From contig JAJFZO010000049.1 in NCBI GenBank assembly GCA_021397835.1, forward strand, positions 5,089,001 through 5,153,000: a stretch of 64,000 nt of DNA, read 5' to 3'. The notes beneath the pieces were generated by a model that ran no database searches, was not told the DNA's origin, and saw only the letters and a list, made by a program, of their open reading frames with translations. A program made the translations under genes and the position numbers. The DNA comes from Moringa oleifera (Eukaryota; Streptophyta; Magnoliopsida; Brassicales; Moringaceae). Below are positions 1 through 12,963 of this stretch, piece after piece. Positions within the stretch are counted from its first letter, which is position 1, and every line of letters begins with the position of its first letter.

Positions 1-3000
1 GAAAAATTTACAGAATTAGAGAAAAAAGCTGCGATCTTTAATTCAGTATATTTATTATCAAAATGGGTAAATAAAGATATATGTCTCATTAGTAAAATAA
101 AAATGATAATTTTTTAATTTTTATAAGAACACCATCTTTGATTTTCCATCTTGGATGAAAAGATACCATTGATTTTTTAAACGTTAATTTCAAAATATAA
201 TTTGGCCACATCCCATGAAATCTGATTATAATTAGTTCTGAAAAAGCATTTGCGATGATTAGGTTAACTATATGTGTTTTTGTTTTAGCTACCTTATTTT
301 GACATTATGTGACTTTTTTTTTATTATTATTAGATAAGAGCAATGTCTTTATATCAATAATAATAATAATAACATACATATAATCATATTGATCAATCAT
401 AAAACGTAATTATGTAATATTTTAAAAAATAAAAAAATCAATATGGAGTTTAGGTTCAATAATTTCAAGGGGTGAGTCCAATTATTCCAGTTTAGGCTAA
501 GGTCCAAATGATGGTTAAATCTCCAAAAACATTTTTTTCTTTTTTATTATTTTCTCCTAAGGGGAGTACTGTTGAGCCCCACCATTCATGTTGTCGTCTC
601 TTTGGGTCCACTATTGAGCATTGGTGGGCCCAACACCCGCAGTTAGGAAATGGGGGCCGTAGCAGTACGTAGCCCAAACTCTTTGTAAAAGTAATAAACA
701 ATGGCCCCACTGACACTGACTCCCATTTGTTTTTTAATAATGCAAAGGCAGCTCTGGGCCCTATCATTTTCACTTCATTACTGACTTTCCTGAGGCTGGG
801 CCCCAACCAGTGGACCCCCTTTTTCATGGACTCTTACTTTCGCCCACAGTCTCAAGAGTATCTGCTCTTTTATATTTTTAATTTTATTTTACTTTTGATG
901 TTTCAATTAACATAAAAATTAAATCTTAATAGGAATAATATCAGCTTTGGGTTAGGCAGCCAACGGCCATGCGTAATCAACTTTGTTGTTCTTTTTATTT
1001 TTCTCTGTTATGGGAATTGTGGAGATGCTTGTGTCAATGACTCTGAGGGCAAAAGAGGAAGACCAAGGAATGACAAAGCAATTGTGTTATCAATAATATT
1101 ATAATTACAAATTTAATCAGACAACGTAAATTAATAAAAACATTATCAGTTGCTTTGTTGAGTACATCCTTACAGAATTAGGGCTTTACACGTCTTATCT
1201 AATTACAAAAGTGCCTTATCACTTCTAACACATCTAATTATTTAATTTCCTTTTATATTCAACACTAAATTGGTTACTACCCTAACTGAGAAAATTGCTC
1301 CATTGAAGTGCAGACCAAGATAATGGAAAACCCATAAGTAATGAGTGATCATAATTGCAGAAGAGTCCAAACTGAATAATGTGACTGGGGTGATGGGGTC
1401 AGGCCTTCAACTAGATTTCTATCTCAAATTTAATTTTTGATACATGAATGTGCTACCAGTTTTTAGTTCAAGGTTTCTCTAAGGATAAGTGCTATTAGTA
1501 TGAAAATCATTCATTATAAAAATAAAAATCAAACACCCGGTATGATTTCTTTTAAGAGATATTTTGACATTATTAAAAGATATAATTGAATATTTTGGTG
1601 GTAAAAATTTTCCAGAAGGAATAAAAATCACCTGCTCCATTAAACCAACATTAGCAACAGTAGTGTAGCTTATAATGGCATAACAATGCATTTATTCTGT
1701 TAGGAACATTCAATCTAATGGGGTATCTATCCTGTCTAAAACCCAACAAGAAAGAGCTATCATGTCCTTACTGGGCATTGATTCTTGCTTTCACAAAGAT
1801 GCCTGGTTTTGTCAACAGAAACAATCAATACTTTTCCATCTACCAGCATTTGACATTTGGTATAATTGAAAATTGGTTTTACATTTCTGTAAAACCTGTA
1901 AAAATAACAATAATTAAATATTGCAAGTTAAGAAAAATTGAGAAGCACCTCGTAGGGTGCTTTTCTTTCAAAAGTCACTCTGATTGGTTTTCGTTTGCTG
2001 ATGAACCCAATTTTCTTCATTACACATCAGTGGCCTTATCTACTTGGGTGTTTCTATCTACACAGCACATCGTTTTCAGCCAAACAAATCACCTAGGAAC
2101 GTAAGTGGGTACAGTCTTACTTATCGTTTTAGTGCCATGTGGAAGAACTCAATAGGGTAGTGAACCATTGGGGACCTCTTAAACGGTCTTCTTCACTAAG
2201 CTTCAATGGGTAACGACCCCACCCATCTAATCATCCAAGTGGACGTCTCTTTCGCTTTGCCATTTCGATCCTCATGAAATTCTCTTAAAATAATCTAAAT
2301 TTCAAAACGGATATTGCATAGATGTAAATTGGGTTATTGACTAATCCCTGGATGGCTCCTGCTGCTTGAATCCATCGGTAACGTCCTGGGTAAGGAACGA
2401 AAAAGGAATTAAAAAAAAGTCATGAAATTCACATCATTCATGAAAAAAATGTTGGTCAATTTTATTTATTTTTACTATGTCTTTTGTGTAATGTAATTTC
2501 AGATGATTATAAGAAAATAAAACCATAAAAATTAAAATTTTAAAAGGAATAATATCGTGCCCGAGAAAGAAGTATCTACTTATGAGCATCATCCAATATA
2601 AAGATGGACTGAGACTTGACATTAGGGTTGGCACCAACTAGGATGAGATAGGCCCCTCTTTAAGTGGTGGACTTGACACATTTCGGGTTAATGTTTCACT
2701 TAGATGATATTTGCAGGCTTAATGACAAGCCAGGTGGAAGGGTATAATGACGGATCTGCTTATGTTGTTGGGGTATAATGTTCCATTAAGATTAGCCATC
2801 TTTTGACCATTGAAAAGGAAGACAAAGTGCAGCTATAATGGCTGATATAATGATGTTTTGCGGGTTAAAAGGGGAAAAGGCAAAGAAATTAAGGGAAACT
2901 GTGGGTAGCAAAAACGGTAGGCTTGACGGTGACAGAGTTTTAGCCGTGAGACAGACGGTAATGCCAGATTTCAAGAAAGGCATTTGAGAGAGGCAAACAC

Positions 3001-3600
3001 TCATGAGTTTTGGTCTCTTTGCTAGGCCAAGTTAAGCTACTAGGTTTGTCCAACGACCTCAATCAAGTTAGCAAATAAAGTGCAATAATGGATAACATTT
3101 GTTCAGTGATGGAAAATTACAAAATGAGAAGCAGTAAGTACCATTGACCCGTGGTTCTCAGTTGTCCTAGACACTCTGAGGATTTTCTGTTTTAACCTCA
3201 GAAATGACTGCGTAGGAGAAAAAAACCAGTCAATTCCACTAAGGCCTTTCAACATTGTCCGAAAAAAAAAAAATGCTGTGGCATGTATGACCTTGCATTG
3301 ATACAAAATGGAAATCAACCTTTTCCCAGCAGCTTAGAAGCAGCAGTGAGTGGGAGAGATGACTGAGAGACAAGACCCATAAATTGATAATATAGTACAA
3401 TGTGATAACTGGTAACCTATTTACTGCTACCTATTTCAGAGCCTCAAGCTACTAAACACAGGATTTAACATAAAGAAATCAAATAGATGTACTTGATGCA
3501 ATAAAGCCAAATTAAAAATACACTACCATGTTCTTGTTTGGAACATAATATTAAGATTACAAAACAGCCCAATTGAGCTAAAGTGTGTTTCAAACTTTCT
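1..3600. other. gene-free AT-rich flank
   Basis: No exon chain could be built on either strand. The first 480 bases and the stretch near 1,090-1,260 are AT-rich and simple. Between about 590 and 820 there is a GC-richer island with several GGGCCC/TGGGCC-type motifs, including an imperfect inverted pair (see findings). The open frames here are short, lack recognisable motifs and overlap one another. The 3' end and downstream region of the minus-strand TRM82 gene begin at the right edge. Nothing else is seen. Confidence 0.6.
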
Positions 3601-3636
3601 TAATCGGAAAGAATCATTGACAGTAGCAAAATTTGG

Positions 3637-6600
3637 TCACTGCTTGCACTTTTTATCATTTCTGGTTCTCTTTCTGAACTCCCGTTTCTCTGCTGGGTAT
3701 TGTTTTTTAATCAATAAACTGCACATTGCTGTTTGCACTGCTTCAGCTGCTACAGACAAGACCTTTTCCTCAACTGACACATTTCCCTGCAACTTCTCCA
3801 GCAGTTTTTCCCCCCCAGGTATTTCACTATCTTCCAACAGACGGGCCTCACGCTCAGCAGAATCATGAGTGCCCTTGAAACCAGAAATAACTTTCACCCG
3901 GGCAAAGGAGGGACAGTCAAAACCAGGCAAATAAGAGACACCTGTTACCATCCACAATAATCCACCAGAAGAGCTACTACCAACACTTGTAGGAATGAAA
4001 CTCTCTCCCACAACAGAAACCACCTGCAAGAATCACGCAAGTCGAAAATAAAATCCTGTCTTAACGTGTGATTTCATGGAGAACATATCTGCAACTTTAC
4101 CTTTAATCTTCTGTTCAAGCCTAAAAATTCCTATAATTTAAGGACTTCAATATTCTAAGTTGATATGGCCGTTAAGAATAGCTAATTTGAGCACGGCCAA
4201 GAGGATGGAGCAAAAGCAAAATTGCATATCAATGGCAATGTCAAATGGATCCAACTAAGTTGTCCACTCTGGAGGATTAAATAATGCCAAGATTGCACTC
4301 TCATGCAGTAGGGATCCAAACCTTGAGAATAGAAAGAGCTCGAGCAGAAAGGTCACAGCTCATCAATATTATTCCTTGCAAACTAAAGGAAAAATATAAG
4401 ACTGTTAACATAATGAGCCAAAAAAGGAATCCTCCAAGAAGAAAGAGAAAGACTACAAGAACGCCAGAATGAAAAGATACTTGCCTCTGAACAGCCGCTG
4501 CCACAAGAGTGCAATTTGAGATTGTGCATAGATCAGTAACAGTTGAATGACTCCGTTCACTTCCATTAGACTCTAAATGTCCTGCCTTCAGAAAGCAAAA
4601 AATGCTAAACCAAACCACTCATTTTAAAAAGTGAGGAAACAGCTCTCAAAACTTCTGGCACTAGAACCGATCACATGTAAGTGCAAGGCTCAAACCACTA
4701 CATCCATTTTCTTGTGGAAACAAAATGGTCACTTCATACAATTGCTAAAGAGAACTGGAAAAAGAAAACATGAACTATGCAAAATTTAAATATCATTTTA
4801 ATAGACTGATATGAAAGATTCACGTCTGACACAAACACATTAACCCAGGGAAATAAACAGAAAACTGCTGCAGCAGTCAGTGAAAAGACAAACCTCAAAA
4901 ATACTTGATAAAAAGCGAGATACCTTAGTGCCAACTTCACAAGTATCAAGGAGAGACCCAGAGGTAATATCCCACAAGCGAACCTGAAAGAATAGCGTGG
5001 ATCAACTGTCAATCACACTTTTCACCTTTATACAAAATGAATCATGAAAAGTTGTCAACTCATGAGCACTCACTGTTGAATCACCACTTCCAGACACAAG
5101 AAACCCTGGGTCATCTAAAGTGCAGATAAAGGCAATGCAAGACACAAATCTGCCAACAGATTGACGAAACAAACTTATATAAAACTCCACTAGGTAGAGA
5201 AATATTACCCAGATATAGATAGTTTAAAGAACACAATTCAGGATTGGATAATCACTGCATATTCTGCACTGGGCACCAATTTGATGCTAAATTTTTCTGT
5301 TTCCTTCTTCTTACCCTCAAGAAGCAAACTCAGGCGAACAGTTAACTTTCGAGGAAAAACTTCATAAATTTCCTTAAACTTCATTTTATAAGGGTACAAG
5401 TAAGAAATAAATATCAAGAAATAATTGTGACTATAAAAACTCACTCACTCCGTATGACCAAGGCAAAAACTTTGTATTTCATGAGCTCCAACTAAAGGCT
5501 TGTCTGGGAAGACAGTAACCTGTCATATAAATAGTGTAGTGAAAAGGAAGGATGCAACCAAGCTAGCACTAGTGTAACTAAGGAGACAGAGAAAGTTGCT
5601 TTACACGAATCTTAAAGTCTCGATCCGCACTAACAATATAGTGATCATCTGGGGAAAAGTCCTGCAGATAAGACAAGTTAATAACAGGGAAGGTCACACA
5701 TGAAAATACATAGCCAACGAATCATAATCTTTTGAACCTAGTTTCAAGATATCATAAACTCCCAAAAAATAAAACCAAATTGTAATTAACCAGAGGAATG
5801 GTTCATTCGTACTGATGTAAGACAGGGAGAAACTTTATTCACATTGAGAGGTTCAATAAATATCATCTAAAATAAAAAGACCGAATTGGCTTAACTGTGA
5901 ATAACACAACAAAATTATGCCACTTCATTGCATTTTGTTGAGAAGTTAAAAGGAAGGTCATCACTGGTTTCCCCAAAATAGTAAACAAGATCCTCGTCAG
6001 CCGAAGATCCTGACTCCCAAGAGCTGTAAACTACTAACACCAAAAGCACTAACTGTTTTCATTAAAATTTTGAGTCAAAGATGCTGTCATCATCATCATA
6101 TAATCATATGCAATAATAGTTCAACATATTCAGGTGAGTATGAAAATGGCTGAAAAGCAACAGATTGAGGAAATGACAGAGTTTTTGATAACAAATTATT
6201 TACCAGGCTAGTTATAATGCTACAATAGTGGGCAAGCAGAGGTGCTGCCTTCTTATCAACTATAGCTTGACTTCCATCAACCCCGCGCAAGTCAACCACC
6301 CAAACAACTCCAAATTTGTCAGCAAAACAAACATGCAAGCCGTCATTGCTTATGGCAACTGCACTCACTCTCTTCTCAGAGCAGCTGTTAAAAACTATAA
6401 CAGTCAAGGAAATTTCACTTGAAAAAAGGAAAAGGGAGTTAAAAATAATCAAAGCATGCAAGGGGAATATATAATGCTCTAAATGGAGGGGTCGATGCAA
6501 CAGTAAGCAATTGAAACGTTTTTGGGCCTTGGAATGAAAAATCCATTTCAGAGATATTCAATGCCAAATTTAACTTAATTGAATTGCAAAGGAAAAGTAT

Positions 6601-7677
6601 CTAGTTCAGCAGATTTACAATATTCTATTCCTAGAACACTATACAAAAGTTGATAAATACACATACAGAAGTAATCACATATATTTAATGATTTGTTTTA
6701 CATAAAAAAGACAACCAATAGGAAAGATATTACTGCCTAATACCCTGCATTAAGTGCCTTCAATTTTTAAAACCAGTACAACCACAATAGGTTTCAAGAA
6801 CTTACACAGTACTAATGCAGTGCCAGGACTCAGCAGACCAAATCTTAACGAGTTTATCATCACCAGCAGAAACAAAGAGTTTCCCATTTGCTCCATAGCG
6901 AATCGCTCTTACAGAATCCTTATGAGAAGGCTCACCAGACTCATCCGTCAAAGAAACTGAACAATCCTTTCTGTCACAGAACCTCACAAGTTAGATGAAT
7001 GTGTCTTTTATAACAGGTTCCACGACATTATCACATACAAACCAATCTACTTTGCTGATATGCACACTTGTTTGTCATAATTGACAGGGACTCAAAACAA
7101 GAAAAGAACATAGAGCGACTTCTACTCCACTGATAAATCAAATATAGAAACAATTAAAAATCAAAATATGTTCATTTACAGTGGTTTAACAAACTGATCA
7201 CTACATTCTGCGAAGCTATGGACAGTGTTGATTCTCTTAACAAAGAAGAGAAACTCAAATTGAGCTGATAATAAACAACACCAGAAGAATGCGGTTGATT
7301 TATTCTTTCTTCTTTCAATCATCAGTGAAAAAGAGCTTGCAGTTCAAGCATAATCAAGCAAACTTTTTCCGCAGTTCAAATGTAATATCAAAACCAACAT
7401 TATTCTGACACAAAACCTCAAAATAATTTATTGCATATTTTAAGTAACTGCTATTAAGTGGAGAGATCATGTTTCCAGTTGAATCATTCAACTGAAGGAT
7501 CCAAAGAACCGAGAAAAAATGTTGGGCGAAAAAGATAGCTTACTGGAGGTCGAAGACGCGAAGGTCAGACCCGACAGCGACGGCAACAGAATTCTGGGAG
7601 GGATGGACCGAGATCAAAGCAGGAGCAACCTCAACCTGTCCGTGGCTTTCTCCCTCTTCAATTTGAGTGTCCTCCAT
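3637..7677 (-). CDS. TRM82: tRNA (guanine-N7-)-methyltransferase non-catalytic WD40 subunit
   Basis: WD40-propeller partner (TRM82/WDR4) of the TRM8/METTL1 enzyme that makes m7G46 in tRNA. Ten exons, read on the minus strand: 7677-7544, 6970-6806, 6384-6204, 5661-5605, 5519-5449, 5149-5074, 4983-4924, 4585-4485, 4382-4322, 4023-3637. Joined they give 1,293 nt, 430 codons plus stop, with no frame break; I recall about 430 residues for the Arabidopsis protein. WD-type blocks are visible, for example GDDKLVKIWS, DKFGVVWVVDLRG, SADRDFKIRVTVFP and SGSGDSTVRLWD. The C terminus is rich in Lys and Arg. The start is the first ATG, followed by an acidic N terminus. Intron 8 has a GC donor (see findings). 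The promoter carries telo-box and AGCCCA motifs. It is a probable orthologue of At1g03110 (from memory). Confidence 0.93.
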
Positions 7678-7699
7678 TTTCTCAGCTTTGCCAAGTATG

Positions 7700-7800
7700 C
7701 AAAGATTTGTGTTAGGGTTTTAGCTGTTTCTCAATTGGGTAAACTAGGGTTTATCACGATTTTTTGTGTTATGGGCACTCGAAAGCCCAATTCTTAAACG
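7700..7800 (-). promoter_or_regulatory. TRM82 proximal promoter/5'UTR: telo-box and site-II motifs
   Basis: Read on the minus strand, the TRM82 leader contains a telo-box (AAACCCTAA, 7712-7720), a second related AAACCCTA near 7745-7752, and ATTGGGCTTTCGAG near 7780-7793, a TGGGCY site-II element. This combination is typical of plant genes for translation machinery. No TATA box is evident. A matching CTCGAAAGCCCAAT string occurs upstream of the uL24m gene in this window. Confidence 0.55.
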
Positions 7801-8338
7801 GGTACTGTTGGCCTAGGCCTTCTTGTGGATTTGATTCAGCATACCACCGTCTTTACATTCAAGAAAAATAAAATAAATTTGAAAAAATTAAAACCATTCG
7901 TTGATACTACTTGCATCTATTAATATCTTGAGTTAAATTATTATGCAAGGATCACTCGTGAAAAGCTCATTCTAGACGTCGGGACTATAATTGAAATGCA
8001 GAAACAGATGGCTAAAGCTTCAAACGTGCAAGAGAAATGGCGGATGGCATTTGTCATCCCAGCTATCACCTAATACTCAATGAATTTGGTATTACCAGTG
8101 GCCGGTGAATGCTAAAAATGAAGGGTTGCTCTTGAGTCAGAGTTTCCCTCAATAGACCCCTAAGATCAACAGAAAACAAGGCCAAAGATTATAGCTTTTA
8201 CAAACAAAACAAGGTAGCCAACGAAAGAGAGATCATTCCTCATCTCCTATATGAGGGGATTCAATGCATCAACAAGACCACAATTTGCACAAAAAAAAAA
8301 TGAAAATGAAAAAGAAAAGTAACATTGACATGATCCAT

Positions 8339-9376
8339 CTAAATTCTTAGTTGCGTACAACCAAGAATTGTTCCGCGACAGCGAGTCATTGGAGCTGCCT
8401 GGCGCCAAGTTGGTCTCTCGCTCCCAACTGTCAACACATCAACATCAGACATCGGTTTAATATCCCAATTCCACCTGTCCGGACCAATCACGCCTCCGAT
8501 CACATAAATTTCATCTCCTAAACCGGTCATTGCAAACCCAATTCTCCTCCGAAACTCAGATGCTGAAACCACTACTTTCCTGACGTCCCCTTCCTGCTTG
8601 AAAATGAGTCCGTGGCTCATTACATAGAGAGAGCCTTGAACCACCACCATTGGACCCTGGGGCCAACCATAATCCTCAACTGTCCATCCAAGCTTTGCAT
8701 GATCCAGCACTTGCACTGTTGATAACCCCCTGTGTAAGACATGCACCTTTCCTCGAATGACTAACCCAGAGCATGCTGAATTATGGGTGCGATGGAGATC
8801 TGGTATGGGGTTCCATATGTCCTTCTCTGGATCATATATTTCTGCCTGAGAAATTGATTTTCGGCAGCTGGTGAAACCACCTGCAACAACAATCTTTCCA
8901 TTCAAAACACAGCATGCAAACATAGCACGGGGCACAAGCATGGATGCACATGGGCTCCACTGTCGTACTACAGGGTCATATGACCACACCTCATTCGTAG
9001 CAAAGCTCCCATCTTGGTCACCTGTCAATGGGTCAACAGCATCGCTGCCACCACCAAGCACAAATAGTTTCCCTGAAGTACAGACAGCACCGAAGTGGGC
9101 AAGGTGCCTGATTTTTGAGGGAAGGACAGGAAGAGTAATCCAAAGGTCTCGAAGAGGATCATAAAGCTGCCATAAATTCTCAGGATCAAAAGCGCAAACA
9201 CATAGTAGATCCTCTGAGGAACCAACTTCCTGTCGAGCTTTGAAGAGCTCAGAGCTATGAACAGCTGCACGCCAGGAACGAGAAACAAGCTCTAACTTGG
9301 GATGAAGGTAGAAAGGAACACGTGCAAGGCACCGGAGAGCAACAGCGTCAGGAAGACCTTCAATGAGTCCAGACAT
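8339..9376 (-). CDS. SKIP30: F-box/kelch-repeat protein, SKIP30-like
   Basis: Intronless coding region of 345 residues. F-box/kelch proteins are substrate receptors of SCF (SKP1-CUL1-F-box) E3 ubiquitin ligases. The F-box lies at residues about 3-48 (start MSGLIEGLPDAVALRCLA, then the LELVSRSWRAAVHS segment). Kelch blades follow, with GG doublets in FVLGGGSDAV, KIVVAGGF and EIYVIGGVIG. The protein ends in TRCRGTILGCTQL. It closely resembles Arabidopsis SKIP30 (At3g63220) as I remember it, including the MSGL start. That favours ATG 9376 over a non-ATG codon three residues upstream. A 5'UTR splice acceptor lies just upstream (TTTCAG, exon base 9457), so the transcript probably starts far upstream near 13.1 kb. 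A five-codon upstream ORF lies in the leader. Substrates cannot be read from the sequence. Confidence 0.92.
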   Translation of the reverse strand: MSGLIEGLPDAVALRCLARVPFYLHPKLELVSRSWRAAVHSSELFKARQEVGSSEDLLCVCAFDPENLWQLYDPLRDLWITLPVLPSKIRHLAHFGAVCTSGKLFVLGGGSDAVDPLTGDQDGSFATNEVWSYDPVVRQWSPCASMLVPRAMFACCVLNGKIVVAGGFTSCRKSISQAEIYDPEKDIWNPIPDLHRTHNSACSGLVIRGKVHVLHRGLSTVQVLDHAKLGWTVEDYGWPQGPMVVVQGSLYVMSHGLIFKQEGDVRKVVVSASEFRRRIGFAMTGLGDEIYVIGGVIGPDRWNWDIKPMSDVDVLTVGSERPTWRQAAPMTRCRGTILGCTQLRI

Positions 9377-9435
9377 GCTAATCACTGCTTCATTTGCTAC
9401 AGTAAAACTTCACAGGTTACTTGCTGCTGTATTGC

Positions 9436-9453
9436 TAACAGCGGTGCCTCATG
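9436..9453 (-). promoter_or_regulatory. mini upstream ORF in SKIP30 leader
   Basis: In the spliced leader just after the UTR acceptor, the minus strand reads ATG AGG CAC CGC TGT TAG (MRHRC then stop), about 60 bases before the main ATG. If the UTR intron model is right, this tiny uORF would be near the cap-proximal part of UTR exon 2 and could reduce main-ORF translation. Function is inferred only. Confidence 0.35.
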
Positions 9454-9457
9454 CTAT

Positions 9458-12400
9458 CTGAAACATCAAAATTGATGGAAGAGTTTGAAACTTAATAAAT
9501 TAATGCACCTGATCTTCAAGAAATTAGAACCAATAAATTGCTTTGACATATCATAGAGAGCATTAAAGAGAAATAGATCCCTCATTCATCCTCACCAACA
9601 ATTTTTGGCTCCCCAGTTTATCATAAAAATGCACTTGTAAGAACAGAAGCCTTTTCAAATTCCTATGCTGAACTGAATAAAATAATGTAATAGGCATAGG
9701 GCACCCAAAGGTATATGAATAAGTCATAACAACAAACTGAGGTATTTCCTAAAACACTGACTCAACCTAGGAACTTCTTACCCATCAAAGCAGAGTGACC
9801 TTATCAGTTGCTTTAAAAAGAATTTGTGTTTTTCTGTAATTCTGAATCCTTATTTATGCATATTTGTTCATCAAGGGAAAAGGAGCATGCCATGTGATAA
9901 AATTAAACCTTCAATTCAAAAAAGAAAAGAAAGAGAAACCTCCAATTGAAATTTTTTCAGGACAAGTGAAGACATGCAGCTTCAGAAGCAGAACAAACAG
10001 CAATCATTTCCTCAACATTATCTTTTCCTTCATTTCCTCAAAAACCATATTTCTAATATTAATACCTTGAGTACTTATTAGAGGAAAAAAAAAAATTAGC
10101 TCCACCATCTTCCCTTCGTACTCACTATTTCTAAGCAGCCAAGTGCTACAAAAAAGTTTTCAAGATTTTCATCTTTGTTTTCTCATCTCAAAACAATTTT
10201 ACGTTCCCCATGGTACAAGGATGACCATCATTATCAAGATGTTTTTTCACAATTGTTACAATTCTACCATTTAGAATTTAAACTCAATTACTCAAATCAA
10301 GTCAAACAACCTCTATTCTTGATCTTACTGTTTCTTGATGCATGAATAAAATCTGAAAAATTCATTAAATATATGTCAAAACCAGATGCCTACATGTCAG
10401 AAGACGTGACAAACTCCTAGTTCATTTAATCTCACAGTAAGAAATTAAACCTAGCTCGAAAGTTTCTACAATCTCATCCATGAACTCACTATAGCAAACC
10501 TAGCTTGAAAGTTTCTACTCACAAGCTTGCAGAATCACCTCAGCAGAAATCTTGAACATTTATCCACACCATGTGATATTATCCTGTAGAATATGAAATC
10601 TAAACTACTTGTCCAATGGTAGAAATAAATTAAACAACATAACAATCATAAAGATATGTAACACTTATAAGCTGAATAGTAGGTTTATTGCATTAAGGGA
10701 TGCTAATATTTTGTACATGGCATTTCATGTCAATATTGATTATATTAAAAAAACAATTAGAAGCAGTCCCAAATCATTGGCTAAATCCTCATACAAACAA
10801 AATCCTTTCTCATTAAAGCTTGATTACATACAACCGGAATATTAATCGTTGATCACTCCATAACTGACATGAATGTCTTTCCATTCTATTCTCATCGACG
10901 AAGGAACTAGATCTTACAGCAATCCAACCTTCACATGCAACATTTTAAACATATTTATGTCCATCAAGCACAAGTGCAAGGCATATAAAATATGAATATT
11001 CAAGGGAGAAGCCTTTATCAAAAATTCAATAAATAGTCCAAAATGATTCCAAATCACACATTCTACTATATATTCCTTTCTGATGAACAAAGGCTCCAAG
11101 AAACAACACATGGAAGGGCGAACCTTAAGATCCAAGCACATGTTCCATAGACAATACTCATAGCATAGAAAAATCTTCTACTGCAGCCCTGGTAACACTA
11201 AATTATCAGAATTTCAAGGAAATTTATTTCTTGAAAGTCACACACACTCCATAATTGTCAAAATTAGGCCTAGTTTTCCCTTTTCTTTACATTTTAATTT
11301 TAAGACTTTCAAACTTTTCCTAGATGCTCCAACCATATGAGCTGCATCGAGTATGTTGACTGTTTTCAGTGACAGAGAAGAAAGATAAAACATTTTCACA
11401 AACAAGAACCAAAAAGTGATAAAAAAAGAACCAAAAATTTGCATGAGAACATGATAGGAATCTTAGGATATTTATTCCTTCTCCAGAAAGACTTGAGCAT
11501 TATCATGAACATTCAGACTTTGTATTCACTGTCAATCCACCTAATTGCACTCAACTCAACTTTGCTTACCTATCTCCCATATACGAAAATTAAAAAGGAG
11601 CTCCAATCACTAGATTCTTTGCTTCCAAATTCCCAGGCAAAATGAAAAATACCCACCATATTTTTCCATTGGGACTGGGTTGAGAAACCCAGATTTGTGA
11701 AGTTAAAATTCTTTCAAATGGTGGCTTAGGATTTCTGACACTGGATTGAATTACATCCCCTCTATCCCCAACTTCACATGCTGCCTCAAAGTTTCAAATA
11801 GTTCAATTTACTTTAACTACCCATGGAATGCTCATGTAATTTGACAATTTCTCTGGAACTATCAATGAACGCTCACTCTCAAGGACACTCACAGAAGCCT
11901 AAGAGGACATGACAAAGAAATTTGAAATATTTGCCTAACTTTGAAGGACCTAATGAATGAATGAAATCCAAACTGTAGGCAACCATGAAATGCAGTTGTC
12001 CTCCCAGCTAGTTGAAAAACTTTTAAAAAAAATGAAATAAATGCCACCAAAAAGGAAAAATAATAAAAACCAAAAGAACTCTTAAAATGACAAGCGAGGA
12101 TGGATCTAAAACATCAAGCCCAACACCATTGGTCCCAGGTTCTCAAGGAAACAAAACCACATGCAAAAGATGCATTGGACATAGAGATTCCAGATTGCAG
12201 AACTTGCTGGAACTAATAATAATAAACTACTTGACAGGATAGATAAGCCAGGGCTGAAGCTCACCAGGCAACATGACACATAATCACTACAATATGCATA
12301 AAAAGCTTATTGTAAGCTGAAATTAAAGTATGTTTAGAAGATGAGGATGAAAGAGATAACAATAAAATAATTTTAATTTGGAGGAACCAAAACTAGAAAC

Positions 12401-12963
12401 TTCAGGAAGATAACACAATGTTTCCACTAAAGAAAGCAAATTGTCCCCACCATCAACACATGAGCCACGCCAAACACATCAAATTTGTCATAGAAGCTCT
12501 TTATTTCGGTGTAAAAGTGCACATGCATTTGCACCGATTAAACACCAAAAACAAGGACGTTTTGCAGCAATCACGGCACCGAAATCCATTGTACTACAGA
12601 AATCCAATTAAATATCATAATAATTACAACCAAACACGCTTCCATCAAATTCAACAACTAGTTAATCATAGACCGAAAGCCAGGAATCGACAGTAAATGC
12701 ACCAAACTGATAATGGAACCCTAAAATTCACCACGCAACCGAGCAGTTCCCCTTAAGAAAACAGGAGAAGAAACTCAAACCGCACTTTGTTCACCTTAAA
12801 CATAAGACCCCCTTCGAATTTAGCAAAATGAATAATGGTATTCAATAATCCGGACAGAAGATCAAAATTGAAAGCAATAGCCTGTCATTAACGGTGGTCT
12901 AAATACAAGTAAAAGGACCACAATTCAATCACTTTCGTAGCAACAGAGATAGAGCGGCTTTAC
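9458..12963 (-). other. probable 3.5-kb 5'UTR intron of SKIP30
   Basis: A minus-strand donor CAG|GTAAAGCC at 12964/12963 and an acceptor TTTCAG at 9458-9460 bracket this stretch. Inside are only short, motif-free open frames, moderately AT-rich unique sequence, and one imperfect 20-bp direct repeat (near 10,449 and 10,498, cctagctYgaaagtttctac). No gene was found on either strand. Without transcript data the alternative is plain intergenic DNA plus a short non-coding transcript. Confidence 0.45.

Noticed and set aside
492..827. 111-codon minus-strand open frame
   Set aside because: No recognisable motif, biased by GGGCCC-rich sequence, no splice or promoter context.
1040..1090. KRGRPRNDK-like translation resembling an AT-hook or the GRP..TDKA segment of ILR3-type bHLH proteins
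   Set aside because: Only about 15 residues, no flanking homology, no splice context; consistent with chance in purine-rich DNA.
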